Assembly (NCBI GenBank): GCA_018350325.1
Contig: JAEVLN010000003.1
Location: forward strand, 455,985 to 519,984
From: Globodera rostochiensis
Lineage: Eukaryota; Nematoda; Chromadorea; Rhabditida; Heteroderidae
DNA: 64,000 bases
Reading direction: 5' to 3'
In this document: in pieces, positions 21,638 through 43,649 of the stretch
Layout: every line of letters starts with the position of its first letter
Position numbering within the stretch: position 1 is the first letter of the stretch
Notes under the pieces: model-generated
The model's database searches: none
What the model saw: only the letters and a program-made list of their open reading frames with translations
Told to the model about the DNA's origin: nothing
Program-made: the position numbers and the translations under genes

Positions 21638-21978
21638 ACAAATTTAATTCCGATTCAATTTAATTTCAATTAACTTTGCGTGCGGATTCCTCCAGTTCAT
21701 TTCATCTTTAATGGGCAATTTGTTTTAAAATAATTTTAATCTTTCATTCAATATTTCATTTAATATTATTTATGAGTACACTTTTTTCGTTTCACACATT
21801 TATCATTTTTATGACTCACAACCGTTTCAATAAACAAATGATTGCTCCGTCCATTCGGCTAAATCGCCATTCATTCACATCCCGACGCACAATATTTTAT
21901 ATTTAGAAAAGGAATTAGTTTAAAAAAATATCCAAATTGTTCATTTCTTTTAATAGAAAAATCAAATAAATTTTGAAA

Positions 21979-22739
21979 ATGATTAGCTTTATCGCTTTTG
22001 GTATTGTTATGGTGTCTGTTGCCGAAGGTAAGAAAATTCGGCAAAGTTTCATTAATTAAATATGCCCTAAGGCCTGAAATGCGGCGTCAAGTACGACGTT
22101 GGCGAAAAATTCACACAGGACACACTGGACGAGTTCGATTGTGTCGTCGATGGCCACCAATGCGTTTACGCCGAGTGTTTGGGGGGACAAAGTAATTAAT
22201 GGTTAATTTGTGTTAATTAAATTAAAGTTGGTTGGTTGCACAAAAATCCCAAAATTTTTTGGGACAAATTGTCACCCAATAAAACGGCAATTTTATTTGT
22301 TTAGGCCCCGCTTGGCCCAAATTCGCCGACTGCAAAGACCCGAACAGCGTAAACTGCACGCATTTAACACGGGAATGTGAACAGAAGGGGGGTAAGGGCT
22401 GTTGCTACGTGTGCGGCACGGATTTGTGCAATAATAAAGAATGGACCTGCGGCGCCAAGTAATCATTACATTATTCAAATTAATTAATTATTTGAAATGC
22501 TTTCAAGGCCGTCCACCCCCGAGGCGACTACGTCAACAACCACTTCCACCGTTCCGCCGCCCACCCCCGAGGCGACAACCGTTTCCACCACTGTGCCCGA
22601 CGTCCCCACGACGACGACCAACATCACGACGAAGCTCCCGTCGGAGACCACCACAACCGCCGGGTCGTCTGCGTTTCGTCGCGAAAACATCTTTTACGGA
22701 TGTTTGATTTTGATCATTATGATTGAATTGTTGCTGTAG
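21979..22739 (+). CDS. Secreted Ly6-like cysteine-rich protein with Ser/Thr stalk and hydrophobic tail, copy 2
   Basis: Four exons with the same phases as copy 1: 21979-22027, 22072-22191, 22305-22458, 22508-22739, giving 184 residues. The signal peptide, all cysteines and the CCYVCGTDLCNN end are kept. Substitutions include EAQGG to EQKGG in exon 3. In exon 4 the PAKTTSSYM segment becomes PTTTTNITT, which adds an N-glycosylation motif. The hydrophobic tail is conserved. Open frames and intact splice sites in both copies suggest that both are functional genes. As in copy 1, retention of intron 3 leads at once to TAA. Confidence 0.75.
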
Positions 22740-22787
22740 AATCGAAAACATTTACATTATTTTGTGCAGCATAATTTCTATTTTTGT

Positions 22788-22793
22788 AATAAA
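22788..22793 (+). terminator. Polyadenylation signal AATAAA of the Ly6-like gene, copy 2
   Basis: Same position relative to the stop codon as in copy 1. Confidence 0.6.
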
Positions 22794-25080
22794 TATTTCA
22801 AACGATGGAAAACTCAATTAAATGCCGCCCGACTTGGCTACCCGTCCCCCAGCTTTTTGAAAAACAGTCCATCCCGGTTGCTGGTTTGTCCCTGTAATTA
22901 CCAGGGATGCTATTTTTAGGCTTTTGCCTATTGCGATGGGACAATTCTTTTATGAAACCTATGGAAGAAAAGTAAAAGCGGCAAAACTGAGCTTATCTCC
23001 ATTTTTTACATTTTGTTTACATTTAAATTTTGTATAAAATCAATTACATAAATGAAAAATGGCATGGAAAACTCAATTAAATGCCGCCCGACTCGGCTAC
23101 CCGTCACCCCCGCTTTTTAAAAAACGGTCCATCCCGCAGAAGGATGGGCGAAGCTCGGCGCACTACTCGTAGCCGAAGCTCAACGTTTTTCAAAGTTCGA
23201 ACCCCAAAACCAGGATCGAAGCCGAAGTTTCACGCATCCCCGATCCCGGCTTCTGGTGATGACGCCACAACCCAAAACTAATCCAAAAGGAACGATCCTT
23301 GACCGTTAAGCAGAAGGTTGTTGTAATATGTTTTACAAAATGTTTTGTATCCTAAACCGGACCAGACCCAGGCTGGATTCCCTGTATCCGGTTGGGGTTG
23401 AGCCACTGACGGTCTCGAGGATTTATCCGGAAAAATTTCTCCGGCATAATCCTGTAATTCAAGATCCGGAAAATGGGTTTTTGTTTTGTCTGCACAATGT
23501 TTAATTCCAAAATAAATTTATTCAGATGAAAAAAGAGGAAGAAAAAAAAACATACGAATCTTGACTGGAAATGCGAATACACAGAATAGAGAGCTGCTAA
23601 CATAATACAAACGAAAACTCGAACAAAATTTAATTAAATAAAAGAAAGTGGGGGGGGGGACGTTTTCTTAAACAAAAATAAATTCTATGTAAAAGTTGAG
23701 AGCAAAAAGAAAGGATTCGTGAACGTAATAATACCAAAAATATCCGCAATTACGGGGGAAATCCCGAACAAAAACGTTATCCGTAATTACCGGACCCCCA
23801 AAACTGTGGGTAAGCCCCCCCCCCCGGGGTCTATGTCGATTTTCCGAAACCCTAATTCCCGTAATCCGCCGTAATTGCGTCATCCACTCCCGATTTACAT
23901 GCAATGAATGAGTGTGTGCCGTGCCGAGTGCGTCTGTGCTTTTTCAGGGCTCATTAGGGGCAAGATCATCATCATTATGTATGTGTTTATGTTGTTAGAC
24001 TTTGTTTGCTTATTAAAAATAGAAATAAAAAAGCGGCGGCGGTGAGACAATGCAAAAAGTGTGAAAAAGGAACAAATAAATTTGCATTAGAGAGATCGGA
24101 CGATCGAGATTCTTGATCGAAAAGCTTGATCAGTCCTCTCAAGTCCGATCCCTAATTCCATGCATTTGTGTGTAAAAATAAATGCTCGCCTTCCACAATG
24201 AACTCCGTGGGGTACGGTAGTCCTGGGAGGTACGTTAGTCCTGGGAGTGCTCTTTGAATACTGTACTGTGTTTTGTGTGAATTTTTTTGATACCATAATA
24301 ATATTGGGGGGTTTTCTTTCGAAAAAAATCGTAAATTTTGAGGGTTCCTTCAAAAACAAGTAACCGTTAGCATTCATTCCGCTCTCCCCAAAGGCGAGAA
24401 TTTAAAATTAAAAAAAAACAATTGTTTAATTTGGCATGCATATAATAATTATGGTTAATGTATTATTTTGACATCAGTACACACACATTAATTGGACGAG
24501 CCGATTGCTTATTTGGGAGTTTCTGTTTTGCCTATAGCAAAAGTACTGTATTTATTTGTTGAATTTTGTACGGTTCCAGACTCAAAAAAACAACGGGGGG
24601 ACGGGGGGGGGAGGTATGTACTAATTTCAAAATATTTGTTGTGATTACAAAAAAAGAATGAAGCAGAAAAAATTGTTGTAGTAAGAGAAGAACCGGTCCA
24701 ACATGAGATTGCTCAACATTGGTCTGTCTGCTGTCTGTGTCTTGTGCTTAAAATTTAAAACAAAATACATAAAATTCAGGCTTTATGTAACTAATTTAAT
24801 TTCATCCAATCATTTTTATGTGGCTTTATGTAATTAATTTAATTTAATGCAATCAACTTATGGGGATTTATGTAATTAATTTAAGTTCATCCAATCATTT
24901 TTATGGGGCTTTATATAATTACCGTATATCCTCCTCTTTTAATCCCCCATGTGGGATTATTTTTCAACCTGTTCAGAAGGGACGAGATTATTAGAGGGCG
25001 GGTTAAAAGAGGATATACGGTATTTATCTAATAGACGACCTTTTACATTACACACACACCGGATTCCTTCTCCCCCTCCC
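22794..25080. other. Intergenic part of SD1 and 3' flank of calcineurin
   Basis: It contains the family A MITE copy A3 at 24087-24157 (same ends as 3517-3587). From about 24790 to 24920 short direct repeats of TTTATGTAATTAATTTAATTT occur. At 24923-25022 an inverted repeat brings CCGTATATCCTCTTTTAA and its complement together. No coding sequence is supported. Confidence 0.5.
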
Positions 25081-35417
<10,337 letters not shown>

Positions 35418-36395
35418 TTGTTGTTTGGCGCTGCTAAATCGATGTTTTTTTCGATCGATAAATTTGAGCTTGTGAGATTTTTAATGTGAAGGCATAAATG
35501 CCAAAGCGGAGCGGAGCAGCAAAAGTACCAACATTTTGACTTTTTGATCAATCAAACCGATTAGGTAAAAGTGCGCGGCGTATTGTCTAGGTAATCAACA
35601 GCCCCCGGGGGGATTTGGTCGCTTTTTAATGTGAAGGCATAAATGCCAAAGCGGAGCGGAGCAGCAAAAGTGCCAACATTTTGACTTTTTGATCAATCAA
35701 ACCGATTAGGTAAAAGTGCGCGGCGTATTGTCTAGGTAATCAACACCCCCCGGGGGGATTTGGTCGCTTTTTAATGTGAAGGCATAAATGCCGAAGCGGA
35801 GCGGAGCAGCAAAAGTGCCAACATTTTGACTTTTTGATCAATCAAACCGATTAGGTAAAAGTGCGCGGCGTATTGTCTAGGTAATCAACACCCCCCGGGG
35901 GGATTTGATCCCAGAAAATCTCGATTCCAAGATTTTATCAACAATTCACTCCGATCATAATCGATTTTCACTCCGATCATAATCGATTTTCACTCCGATC
36001 ATAATCGATTTTATTTTATGAACAATTCACTTCGATCATAATCAAGAAAATTGTTCCAAACGGCTTGCCCTATTTTTGCTAATGGGTTTTTTTGTCTGAT
36101 TTTTGTGTACCCGACATTTACATATTATTTTTTTTGTCCGTTTGTCTGATTTGGTCGGTTGCGTGCAGTTTTTCAAAATTTCCGGCCTACGGGGAGGACT
36201 GCAATTATTTTAATTAAAACCTTTGCACGTCGCTTTTAGTGATGTGATGGTTTAAGCTGCTTTGGGCATGCCTTTACGACTTTAGACAGCGCCAATCATA
36301 CAATTTTTTGCCCTATTTTTAGCGTAATGATACGATAAAAAGAAAATTTAAAAACCCTTACAAAAATTTTAAACTTTTTTAGTGTTGGGGGGCCT
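35418..36395. repeat. 145-bp tandem repeat upstream of the calcineurin start, then 22-bp repeats
   Basis: Units of exactly 145 bp begin at 35483, 35628 and 35773 (AATGTGAAGGCATAAATGCC), about three copies to 35912. Differences are a handful of bases. The first unit starts within 70 bases of the calcineurin ATG, so the array occupies the presumed promoter. At 35946-36012 three copies of a 22-bp unit (ACTCCGATCATAATCGATTT plus TC) follow. I see no gene in the rest. Confidence 0.9.
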
Positions 36396-36740
36396 GATCG
36401 GGGACGAAAAGCCCCGAGGGTGTTTGGGTAATAAAAACCCACAAAATTCAGAAATTCGGAGACGAAACCCCCGAGGGTGTTTGGGTAACAAAAATTCACA
36501 AAATTCAGTAATTCGGAGACGAAACCCCCGAGGATGTTTGGGTTCACAAAATTCAGAAATTCGGAGACGAAAACCCCGAGGGTGTTTGGGTAACAAAAAT
36601 TCACAAAATTCAGAAATTCGGAGACGAAACCCCCCGAGGGTGTTTGGGTAATAAAAAAACTCACAAAATTTGGAGACGAAAACCCTGAGGGTGTTTGGGT
36701 AATAAAAAACCTCACAAAATTCAGAAATTTGAGGGGGGAG
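36396..36740. repeat. About 59-bp tandem repeat
   Basis: Six copies of a unit with CCCCCGAGGGTGTTTGGGTA followed by ACAAAAATTCACAAAATTCA and GAAATTCGGAGACGAAA. Spacing is 50-60 bp with small indels. Open frames on both strands follow the repeat and are not genes. Confidence 0.9.
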
Positions 36741-38342
36741 GGGGGAAATCCCGACCAAAAAGGTCGGGCTCAACCCCCTATTGTTTTCCCCTTTTTTCTT
36801 GTATATGTTTATGTATTAATCGAATAGTGGAGGTGTTGTAGGGTATGCGCATGAATGTAAGCAGTGGGGTGGAATAATGCCTTAATGCCTTGCGCATACC
36901 CGCAGCGACGACATTTAGGCACATTCATTGATGACGGACGGGTGCCGGGAGGGGGAGGGAGGGGGGGGGGGGGGTATGGGTATGTTTGAAAAAAAAATTG
37001 TGAAAAGCTCTAGAGTGAGTAGCAGCAGCAGAAGAATAATACATAGAAACCAATCGATTAATCGGTTAGGCCACAAGCCCCCCCCCCCCGCTTCTTCTCT
37101 TCTCGGGCCAGCAGATTCTTCTCTATGCTGCTGAAGAGGAAGAGGAGGAAGAGGGAAATGAGAGGGGGGGGGGGTAATGGAAGTGGTGGTGGAACAGGCG
37201 GTGGCGCCGGAGGGGGAGGAGGAAAAATGTATAAGGCGCCAAGGCCAAGCAAATGGAGTGGGTGGTGGTGGGGGGAGGGGGCGGGAGCTGGAGGCACATT
37301 GCCGCTTTTTCTTCCCCCCCCCATCCCCTCCGGGGCCAATTCCTCTTCTTTTCTGTCCTGCTGTCATGCCGTCGACAGCCAGAGGGGGGGTTTGTGATGG
37401 GTTGGGGGGGGGGGGGGAGGGGGAGCGGAGCGGATGGTGTGTGTATTCATAGACCGCCGATGAGCCACGGGGGGGGGGGGGGGGGGTGGTGATGGCAAGA
37501 AAGAGGTTTTGTTGCTTCGCCGGAGGGGAAAGCAGCGTGGGGGAAAGTGTAGTGAATGGCGGGCGGGAACAGCGAAAGGGGGGAGGGGAGGATTACGTTT
37601 AGTCTCCGGCCCTGGGGGCGGCGAAGAGTTGGGCTGTTGTGGAAGTGCATAGGAAGAAGAAGAAGAGAAGAAGAAGAAAAGAAGAAGAAGAATGGAGAGA
37701 TAAGAGACAGGGCAAAGCGGCGAAGTGCTGCTGCTGTTGACGGAGATGTCGCGTCGTTGTCGGAAAAGAATAGAGGAGAGAGGAGGAGGCGTTGGGAGAG
37801 GCGAACAGTTTGCTGCTGCTGCGAGGTGGAGATGATGGGCGGGCACAGAGCGGCGACGAACGACAAAAGTGTCGGGGAGCAGCGGGGGGGGGGGGGGGGG
37901 TGTTGTTGTCAAATAAAGTGGGCCTATCGACTTTTTGCCAATTTTTTTAACAGGTTTCACCAGCAGCAACAGGCAGTGAGTGTGATGATAGAAAGGAGGA
38001 AGCGGCGGTTTTGTGGTGGTGGTCACGTTTCCTACTCCTCCTCCCACTCATTTCGAAGGCTAAGTGTTCTCGGCTTGGACGGAGGGAGAAAAAAAAAAAG
38101 ACGAATTTTGTGGATAATGCTTTTCGGGCACATGGTTGCAACTTGCAAGCCTAGAAGAGGACAAAGAGAAATTCTTTGGCGTAATAATTCTTTTTGGAGG
38201 CGAAATTGATTTTTATAATTGATTTGAGCAATTTCCTGTCTGTCACAAATTAGCATTTTTATGGCTTTTTATCTATTTTTTGGTCGTGATTTTTCAAAAA
38301 ATTTTGGGAATGGGGGCGGCAGAGGGGGGGGGGGGGGGAGCC
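36741..38342. other. Strand-asymmetric purine-rich (+) region with G tracts
   Basis: From about 36940 to 37910 the plus strand is dominated by GGA, GAA and GGGG words with at least six runs of nine or more G. The minus strand reads as long Pro/Ser/Leu-rich frames. No frame shows a domain or sensible splice structure. It may be regulatory or structurally unusual DNA. Homopolymer runs here may also be mis-sized in the assembly. Confidence 0.5.
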
Positions 38343-38348
38343 GGGGGT

Positions 38349-39219
38349 CCGGACAATTTGACAGTGGACAATCCGACAGTGGACAATTGGACAGTGGACA
38401 ATCCGACAGTGAGGACAATCCGACAGAAGTGGACAATCGGACAGTGGACAATACGACAGTGAATAAAAATTTAAAAAAATTAAAATCGGGATGAGAAGGT
38501 GAAAAACGTGCTTATTTGAATGGCGCGGGTTAAAAATCCTTAAATTTACTGAACATAAATTTCATTTACCTAATTGGATCTGGCATTCTATGTATAGGCA
38601 ATTACTCTCAATGATTTTTCTAAAGATATTCGGGGGCGTAGAACCGGAATCTGAATTCCCATTTCGCTCAATTCTGAATCCCGGACCCGAAACATGCTTT
38701 TTGAGAACGAGTTTGAGACCAAAATTGATTTCTGAACATTTTTGAATTTGCGAACAAATGTACGAATTGTTGTCCAGGAGTTCAAAACAATCCACAGCAT
38801 ATCCATTGAAAGGAAATGAAGTCAAAAAGTGTGAACCAGGGACGGTCGAAAATCTATTGTGTAAAAACGCAAAATTTTTTTAAACGTAAAACGGATCCGC
38901 CCAACCCTGGCGTGAACTTGGAAAAAGGATGCGGCCATTAGTGCCATTTACCCCGTGATCGCTCTAATGACTTATTAAAGATATTGATTACCGACTGCCA
39001 GAACAGATTTGAATAAAATAAATTTAAGGAGTTTTTAACCCGCGCCATTCAAATAAGCACGGTTTTCCTCCTTCTCATCCCGATTTAATTTTTTTTAATT
39101 TTCATTCACTGTCGTATTGTCCACTGTCCGATTGCCCACTTCTATCGGATTGTCCTCACTGTCGGATTGTCCACTGTCCAATTGTCCACTGTCGGATTGT
39201 CCACTGTCCAATTGTCCGG
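38349..39219. mobile_element. Foldback element with arms made of GTGGACAATCCGACA repeats
   Basis: The left arm (38349-38536) and right arm (39029-39219) are inverted copies over about 190 bp. From the outside inward both carry six to eight short units (GGACAATCCGACAGT), then TTAAAAAAATTAAAATCGGG, GATGAGAAGG, and ATTTGAATGGCGCGGGTT. The 490-bp centre has a minus-strand 87-codon frame of no recognisable family. It has the same architecture as 4069-4726 but an unrelated sequence. Confidence 0.75.
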
Positions 39220-40217
39220 GCGCCGGGGAGCCAATAGGCTAGGCCGGGAAAATTTTTGACTCAATTTTAAGAGATTTGCAACCAAAATTTAATAATACGG
39301 TACTTTTTTTAAAGCTTTTTATTTTGCAGGAATTACCCATAGAATAAATGGGGGGTAAAGTCGTAAAAAGGTGTTTCGTGTTTCAAGAGGTTTTTGGGGG
39401 GGGGGGCATAGAATCCGAAATGAATTTTAAAACGGATCCGCTCGTTTTGGCGCGATCAGTCATAACTTAGTTTATTAGGGAAGCAAATCAAACAACATTG
39501 ATATCATACAAAGCTCATCAGTATGCTGAACCTTTGATCAAGCAAAAGCTAATCGATTCGTTTTTCTCAAAAAGTTAGGCTTAAAACTTGTGAAAATCGC
39601 CATATGTATCTCGTGCCAGTTTGGCGCGCCGAAACATAACTTCCTTAAGCTTTCAAATTACAATATAACCAGAGTTCCCAAATCTGAGGTTTTAGCCTCA
39701 TTTTGTGGTAGTCCAATGAGGCTAAATTTTAAAGATGAGGCTTAGCCTCTTTTTGTGGCTTTTTAGAATTTGATGAAGTTTTTTGGGAGCCAGTTCTGAT
39801 TTCTTTTGCGGTTAATTTTGTCGCCCAATCTGATTTCTTTTGCGGCAACTTGGGCACCACCAAAAAATGGCTATTCAAAATGAGAAAATTTATTGAAGCG
39901 ATTTCTTTGGTATTCAAAATGAAAATTTTTTTTTTGAAGCGATTTTCTTTAATTAATATTTTAATTCAGCACCCCCCCCCCCCCAACGAAAATGGGCAAA
40001 ATTCGATAGGTAATTTGTAAGTTCCTTAACAAATTTCGTCAAAAACATCTCATTATATGCTAAAAAAATGTTTTGTCAGATTTAGAACTTTTTAAAGTTT
40101 GTTCTTATTTGGTACCTCAAAGTCATCACTTGTCCTCAGGGTACCCGTCCGGAACCGCCATCATTATATAAATTTCAAGTTTCAGATAAACAGTCACAAA
40201 TTTTTTATTTTTAAAAG
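39220..40217. other. Intergenic stretch upstream of the nucleolin-like gene
   Basis: A short duplicated word (CTGATTTCTTTTGCGG, twice at about 39797-39847), a GAGGCTTAGCCTC palindrome near 39738 and a C tract at 39970-39983. No coding sequence seen. Confidence 0.45.
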
Positions 40218-43200
40218 ATGGGGAAAAGGAAGCTCTCGCAAACTGCTCACAACGTAAACCCTGCGCAGAAGCGGTGGAAAAAGGACTTTGACCATAAAAA
40301 GGTTACTTAAAAATTCTCTCCCATTTTAATGCGTATTTTGGTTTTAGGCAAAGGGCAAAAAGGGTGCAGCACCCGCTGTGCATGCCAAGGGCCAACAACA
40401 GCAGAAGCCGCGCCAATTGCCTACTGCCTTTCAGAAGAAAAAGGAGAAGGAAGCTTTGAAGTTCGAGTCCGAAAGCGACGAGGATGAGGAGCTGACTGGC
40501 GAAGAAATGGAGGACGAGTCTGAGTCGGACGAAGGGGAGGTGTTGCCGCAGACAAAGGTTTTTGTTTGCTTAGAATTTAGCAATTTTTTAACATGATGTG
40601 GTCCCCGAGCATGAGGGCGTGGGTGTGAGATTGCTCTTATCGACTTACTTTTTGATTGGTTTTAGGCAATTAACAAAAAGGGTGCAGCACCCGCTGTGCA
40701 GGCCAAGGCCCAACAACCACAGAAAAAGGGTCAATTGGTCACCGCCGTTCAGACGAAAAAGGCTAAGGAAACTTTGAAGTTCGAGACCGAAAGCGATGAG
40801 GATGAGGAGCTAACTGACGAAGAAATGGAAGACGAGTCCGACTCAGACGAAGGGGAAGTGTTGCCGCAGACAAAAGTTTGTTGAATTTTGCTTTTTCGAC
40901 CATGTTTTAATGCACTTTTTGGTTTAGGCAAATAACAAAAAGAGTGCAGCACCCGCTATGCAGGCCAAGGCCCAACAACCACAGAAAAAGGGTCAATTGG
41001 TCACCGCCGTTCAGACGAAAAAAACGAAGGAAACTTTGAAGTTTGAGTCCGAAAGCGACGAGGATGAAGAGCTAACTGACGAAGAAATGGAGGATGAGTC
41101 CGACTCGGACGAAGGGGAGGTGTTGCCGCAGACAAAGGTTTCTTGTTGTTGAGAATTTTCAAGCGCCCCTCCAACTATATAGTCCCTAAGCGGGTGAACA
41201 ACGACGAAACTTGTCTCATATTGCAAATTGTGAAATTCAAACTTAATCAATTTTGCTTAAACAAATGAGAAATAATGTATATTTGATTTAAGTGGGGGGG
41301 GAGGGGTTTGCCCTTATTCGTCCTATTTTTAATGTGTGTTTATTTTAGGCAAAGGACAAGAAGGTTGCACCCGTTGTGGCCAAGGCTCAACAACCGCAGA
41401 ACCAATTGGCCACTGCCGTTCAGAAGAAAAAGGAGAAGGAAGCTTTGAAGTTCGAGTCCGAAAGCGACGAGGATGAGGAGCTGACTGACGAAGAAATGGA
41501 GGACGAGGACGAGTCGGACGAAGGGGAGGTGTTGCAACAGACAAAGGTTTTTTGTTGAAAATTTTGCTCTCAATGATTTGGTTCGGCAAAGGACAAAAAG
41601 GGTGCAGCACCCGTTGTGCAGGCCAAAGCCCAACAACAGCAGAAGCAGCGCGATGCGGCTGCTGCCACCAACGGTTCTGCCAAAAAAGAGGGGCTGTCCC
41701 ATCAATCTGCAAAGTTTAAAGCGATCGTTGCGGAGGAGGATCGCCGTCGTGCAGAGAGGGATAAGGTTAGTGTGGGCTCTTGTGCATTTTTAAAGTGCCC
41801 GAACAAAATGTATTAGGAGAACGGTTGAAAAATGAAATGCTACAAGCTATTCCGGAATACCTATTTTAACGTCCTTGTTAAATTTAAAGTTGCAAACATT
41901 TTAGGTCACCATTTTCCTGCGTTGTGAAGCGTTGCAAAAGATGACCGAGCGTATGTGTTTTTGTCTCTTTGAACATCGAGCATGGGCAGTTAGTTAATAA
42001 TGAAAATTTCAGACGAGATCAAATCACTGCATCCGGACACTTTGTCTGTGCGTACCAACAACAAGGTGTACAACTGCACACATGCACACAAATAATTTTT
42101 GATTTTTATAGGGCTACTGCTGGCTGCTGTTTGCGTCTGAGCCGACGGCCGAGAAGGCGTTAGCTGCCCTCTCGAAGAAGACCGCAATTAGCGGAAAGGT
42201 TCGTGTTTTTTGACCGATAACCATGAAGATAGTCAACAATTTCGAATTGTTTTAAAATGTTACGTTGAAAACAAAAGTAGGCCTAAATTTGAAAGAAATA
42301 CCCCAAGTTTGTATTCAACAGGAATTATACGTCGACAGATGTGGGGCTAAGGCGCAATCGAAATCGGAAAAGCTCAAAAAGGGAAAAGGTAGTTTTTGTA
42401 TGGGTTGCAAAATAGCTTAAATATTTGTTTAATCCAATACATTTCCAGTTGTTTTGCTTAAATGTTTTACTTGGGATTTTTTTGATTCCACCTTTGGGGG
42501 TTCAAGTTGTTTTATATAAAAATGAATGTGTTTTTAGCTCTCGACCAGCCCATCAACCCAACTGAGCTTATCATCAGCAATTTTCCGCTTGCCACAACAA
42601 CGGAACAGTTGAAGGTTATTTTGTTTGTTGTTGATCATCATTTTGGGAAAATCGAACTGAATTTTTAGGTTATTTTCCCGACGGCAAAAAGTGTGCGACT
42701 TGTGACACTCAATGCGAAGAAAAACAATTTCAGACGGTAATTTTTTTTTATATAAGTCGAGCGCCCAAAAATGTAAACACAACTTTTTTTCTTCTATCAG
42801 TGTTGGTTGGAGCTCTTGTTTAGTAGAAGGCCTAGTAATTTTTCTTCTTGTGTTTTTTTCTGAATCGGTTAAGATTGAAGCGAATTATTGCCCCGCCGGT
42901 CCGGGCCGCAAATCTTTGGTAACCGCTGGAATTTTGGCGGAAATTTTTATCACTTAAAACAAAAAACTAATCGAATTTCATGGAACCTGTAGTGTTGGTG
43001 GAGACCTCGACCCTTTTTTTTGTTTGTTTAGTCGTCGAACATTTTTGATTGGTCTTGTTTTTCGACAGGATGATAGGGAATAACTAATAACCTTATCAAA
43101 AAAAAACTTTTTTAAGCGCGACTCGTGCGCTCATCGACTTCGGCAATGAGGCGGACGCGAAGAAGGCGTTTGACAAGGGTGCGCAGATAAAAGTTGGTGG

Positions 43201-43234
43201 TGCACCGGTCGACCTGTATTTTGCGCGTGTTTGA
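40218..43234 (+). CDS. Nucleolin-like protein: acidic repeats encoded by duplicated exons, then two RRMs
   Basis: Exons: 40218-40301, 40348-40557, 40666-40875, 40928-41137, 41349-41546, 41592-41765, 41905-41950, 42013-42065, 42112-42198, 42322-42388, 42538-42614, 42669-42736, 43117-43234; 533 residues. Exon 1 is basic (GKRKLSQ). Exons 2-5 are near-copies of one another, three of exactly 210 bp and one of 198 bp. Each encodes a Lys/Gln-rich part followed by FESESDEDEELTDEEMEDE and EGEVLPQTK. All are phase 0, so any can be skipped in frame. The C-terminal half holds two divergent RRMs (VTIFLRCEAL...GYCWLLFAS and ELIISNFPLATT...TRALIDFGN). Nucleolin-type proteins bind pre-rRNA in the nucleolus. 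No clear Gly-Arg-rich tail follows. Exon 6 lacks the expected acceptor and seems to use AAAG at 41591. An abundant nucleolar role is inferred from architecture. Confidence 0.8.
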
Positions 43235-43649
43235 CGGGCTGGACAAGGTCGATGTGTGGGAGTGTGCTGCTTGAAAAGGATGGATGGATGTGCTGCCTGC
43301 TTTGAGGGCACATATAATATGGAAAAATATATTTTGACATTGATCAGAATATTTGTTATTTGTTTGTTGTTGATCTTGCGCACTTATATTCTCTTATCAT
43401 CAATTACTTTTATCGTCCATAAATATTATGCAGTTAAGTCGATTGTTTTTTTCCAAAGAATTTTGCGGTTCTGTTAGCCGAAACTATTCATTTGGTGCCG
43501 CAACGGAAGGGGAATGGCTGGCGGCGCACAAATTGTCAAATCTTTCGGGGGTTGGGGCAGAGGCGTCGGCGAGAAAATTGTTATAAAATATGTTTAAACC
43601 CACAAATTCACAAAAAATTTTAGGCTTTTTGTTTTAAACATTCAGAATT
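43235..43649 (+). other. Gap between nucleolin-like gene and rabenosyn, with a possible leader acceptor
   Basis: A frame at 43514-43597 (GGWGRGVGE, glycine-rich) could be an alternative nucleolin tail, but this is weak. ATTCAG ends at 43645, five bases before the rabenosyn ATG, and fits a spliced-leader acceptor. The same-strand 415-bp gap would permit an operon. Confidence 0.35.

Larger units (their letters stand above)
21491..24707. repeat. Segmental duplication SD1, copy b (partner 757-4060)
   Basis: Collinear with 757-4060 and carrying an intact second Ly6-like gene. The left edge is exact at GCCGCCAATGG. The right edge lies near CCAACATGAGA, where copy a meets the foldback element. Confidence 0.85.

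Noticed and set aside
36296..36773. Possible CRISPR-like array at 36.4-36.7 kb
   Set aside because: Units are contiguous near-identical tandem repeats with no unique spacers, and the genome is eukaryotic.
37364..38209. Two frames over 215 codons at 37.4-38.2 kb
   Set aside because: One is Pro/Ser-rich antisense of the purine tract and the other Arg/Gly-rich. Neither shows a motif, start context or intron structure.
40749..41250. Serine-rich minus-strand frames
   Set aside because: Antisense of the acidic Asp/Glu repeat of the nucleolin-like exons.
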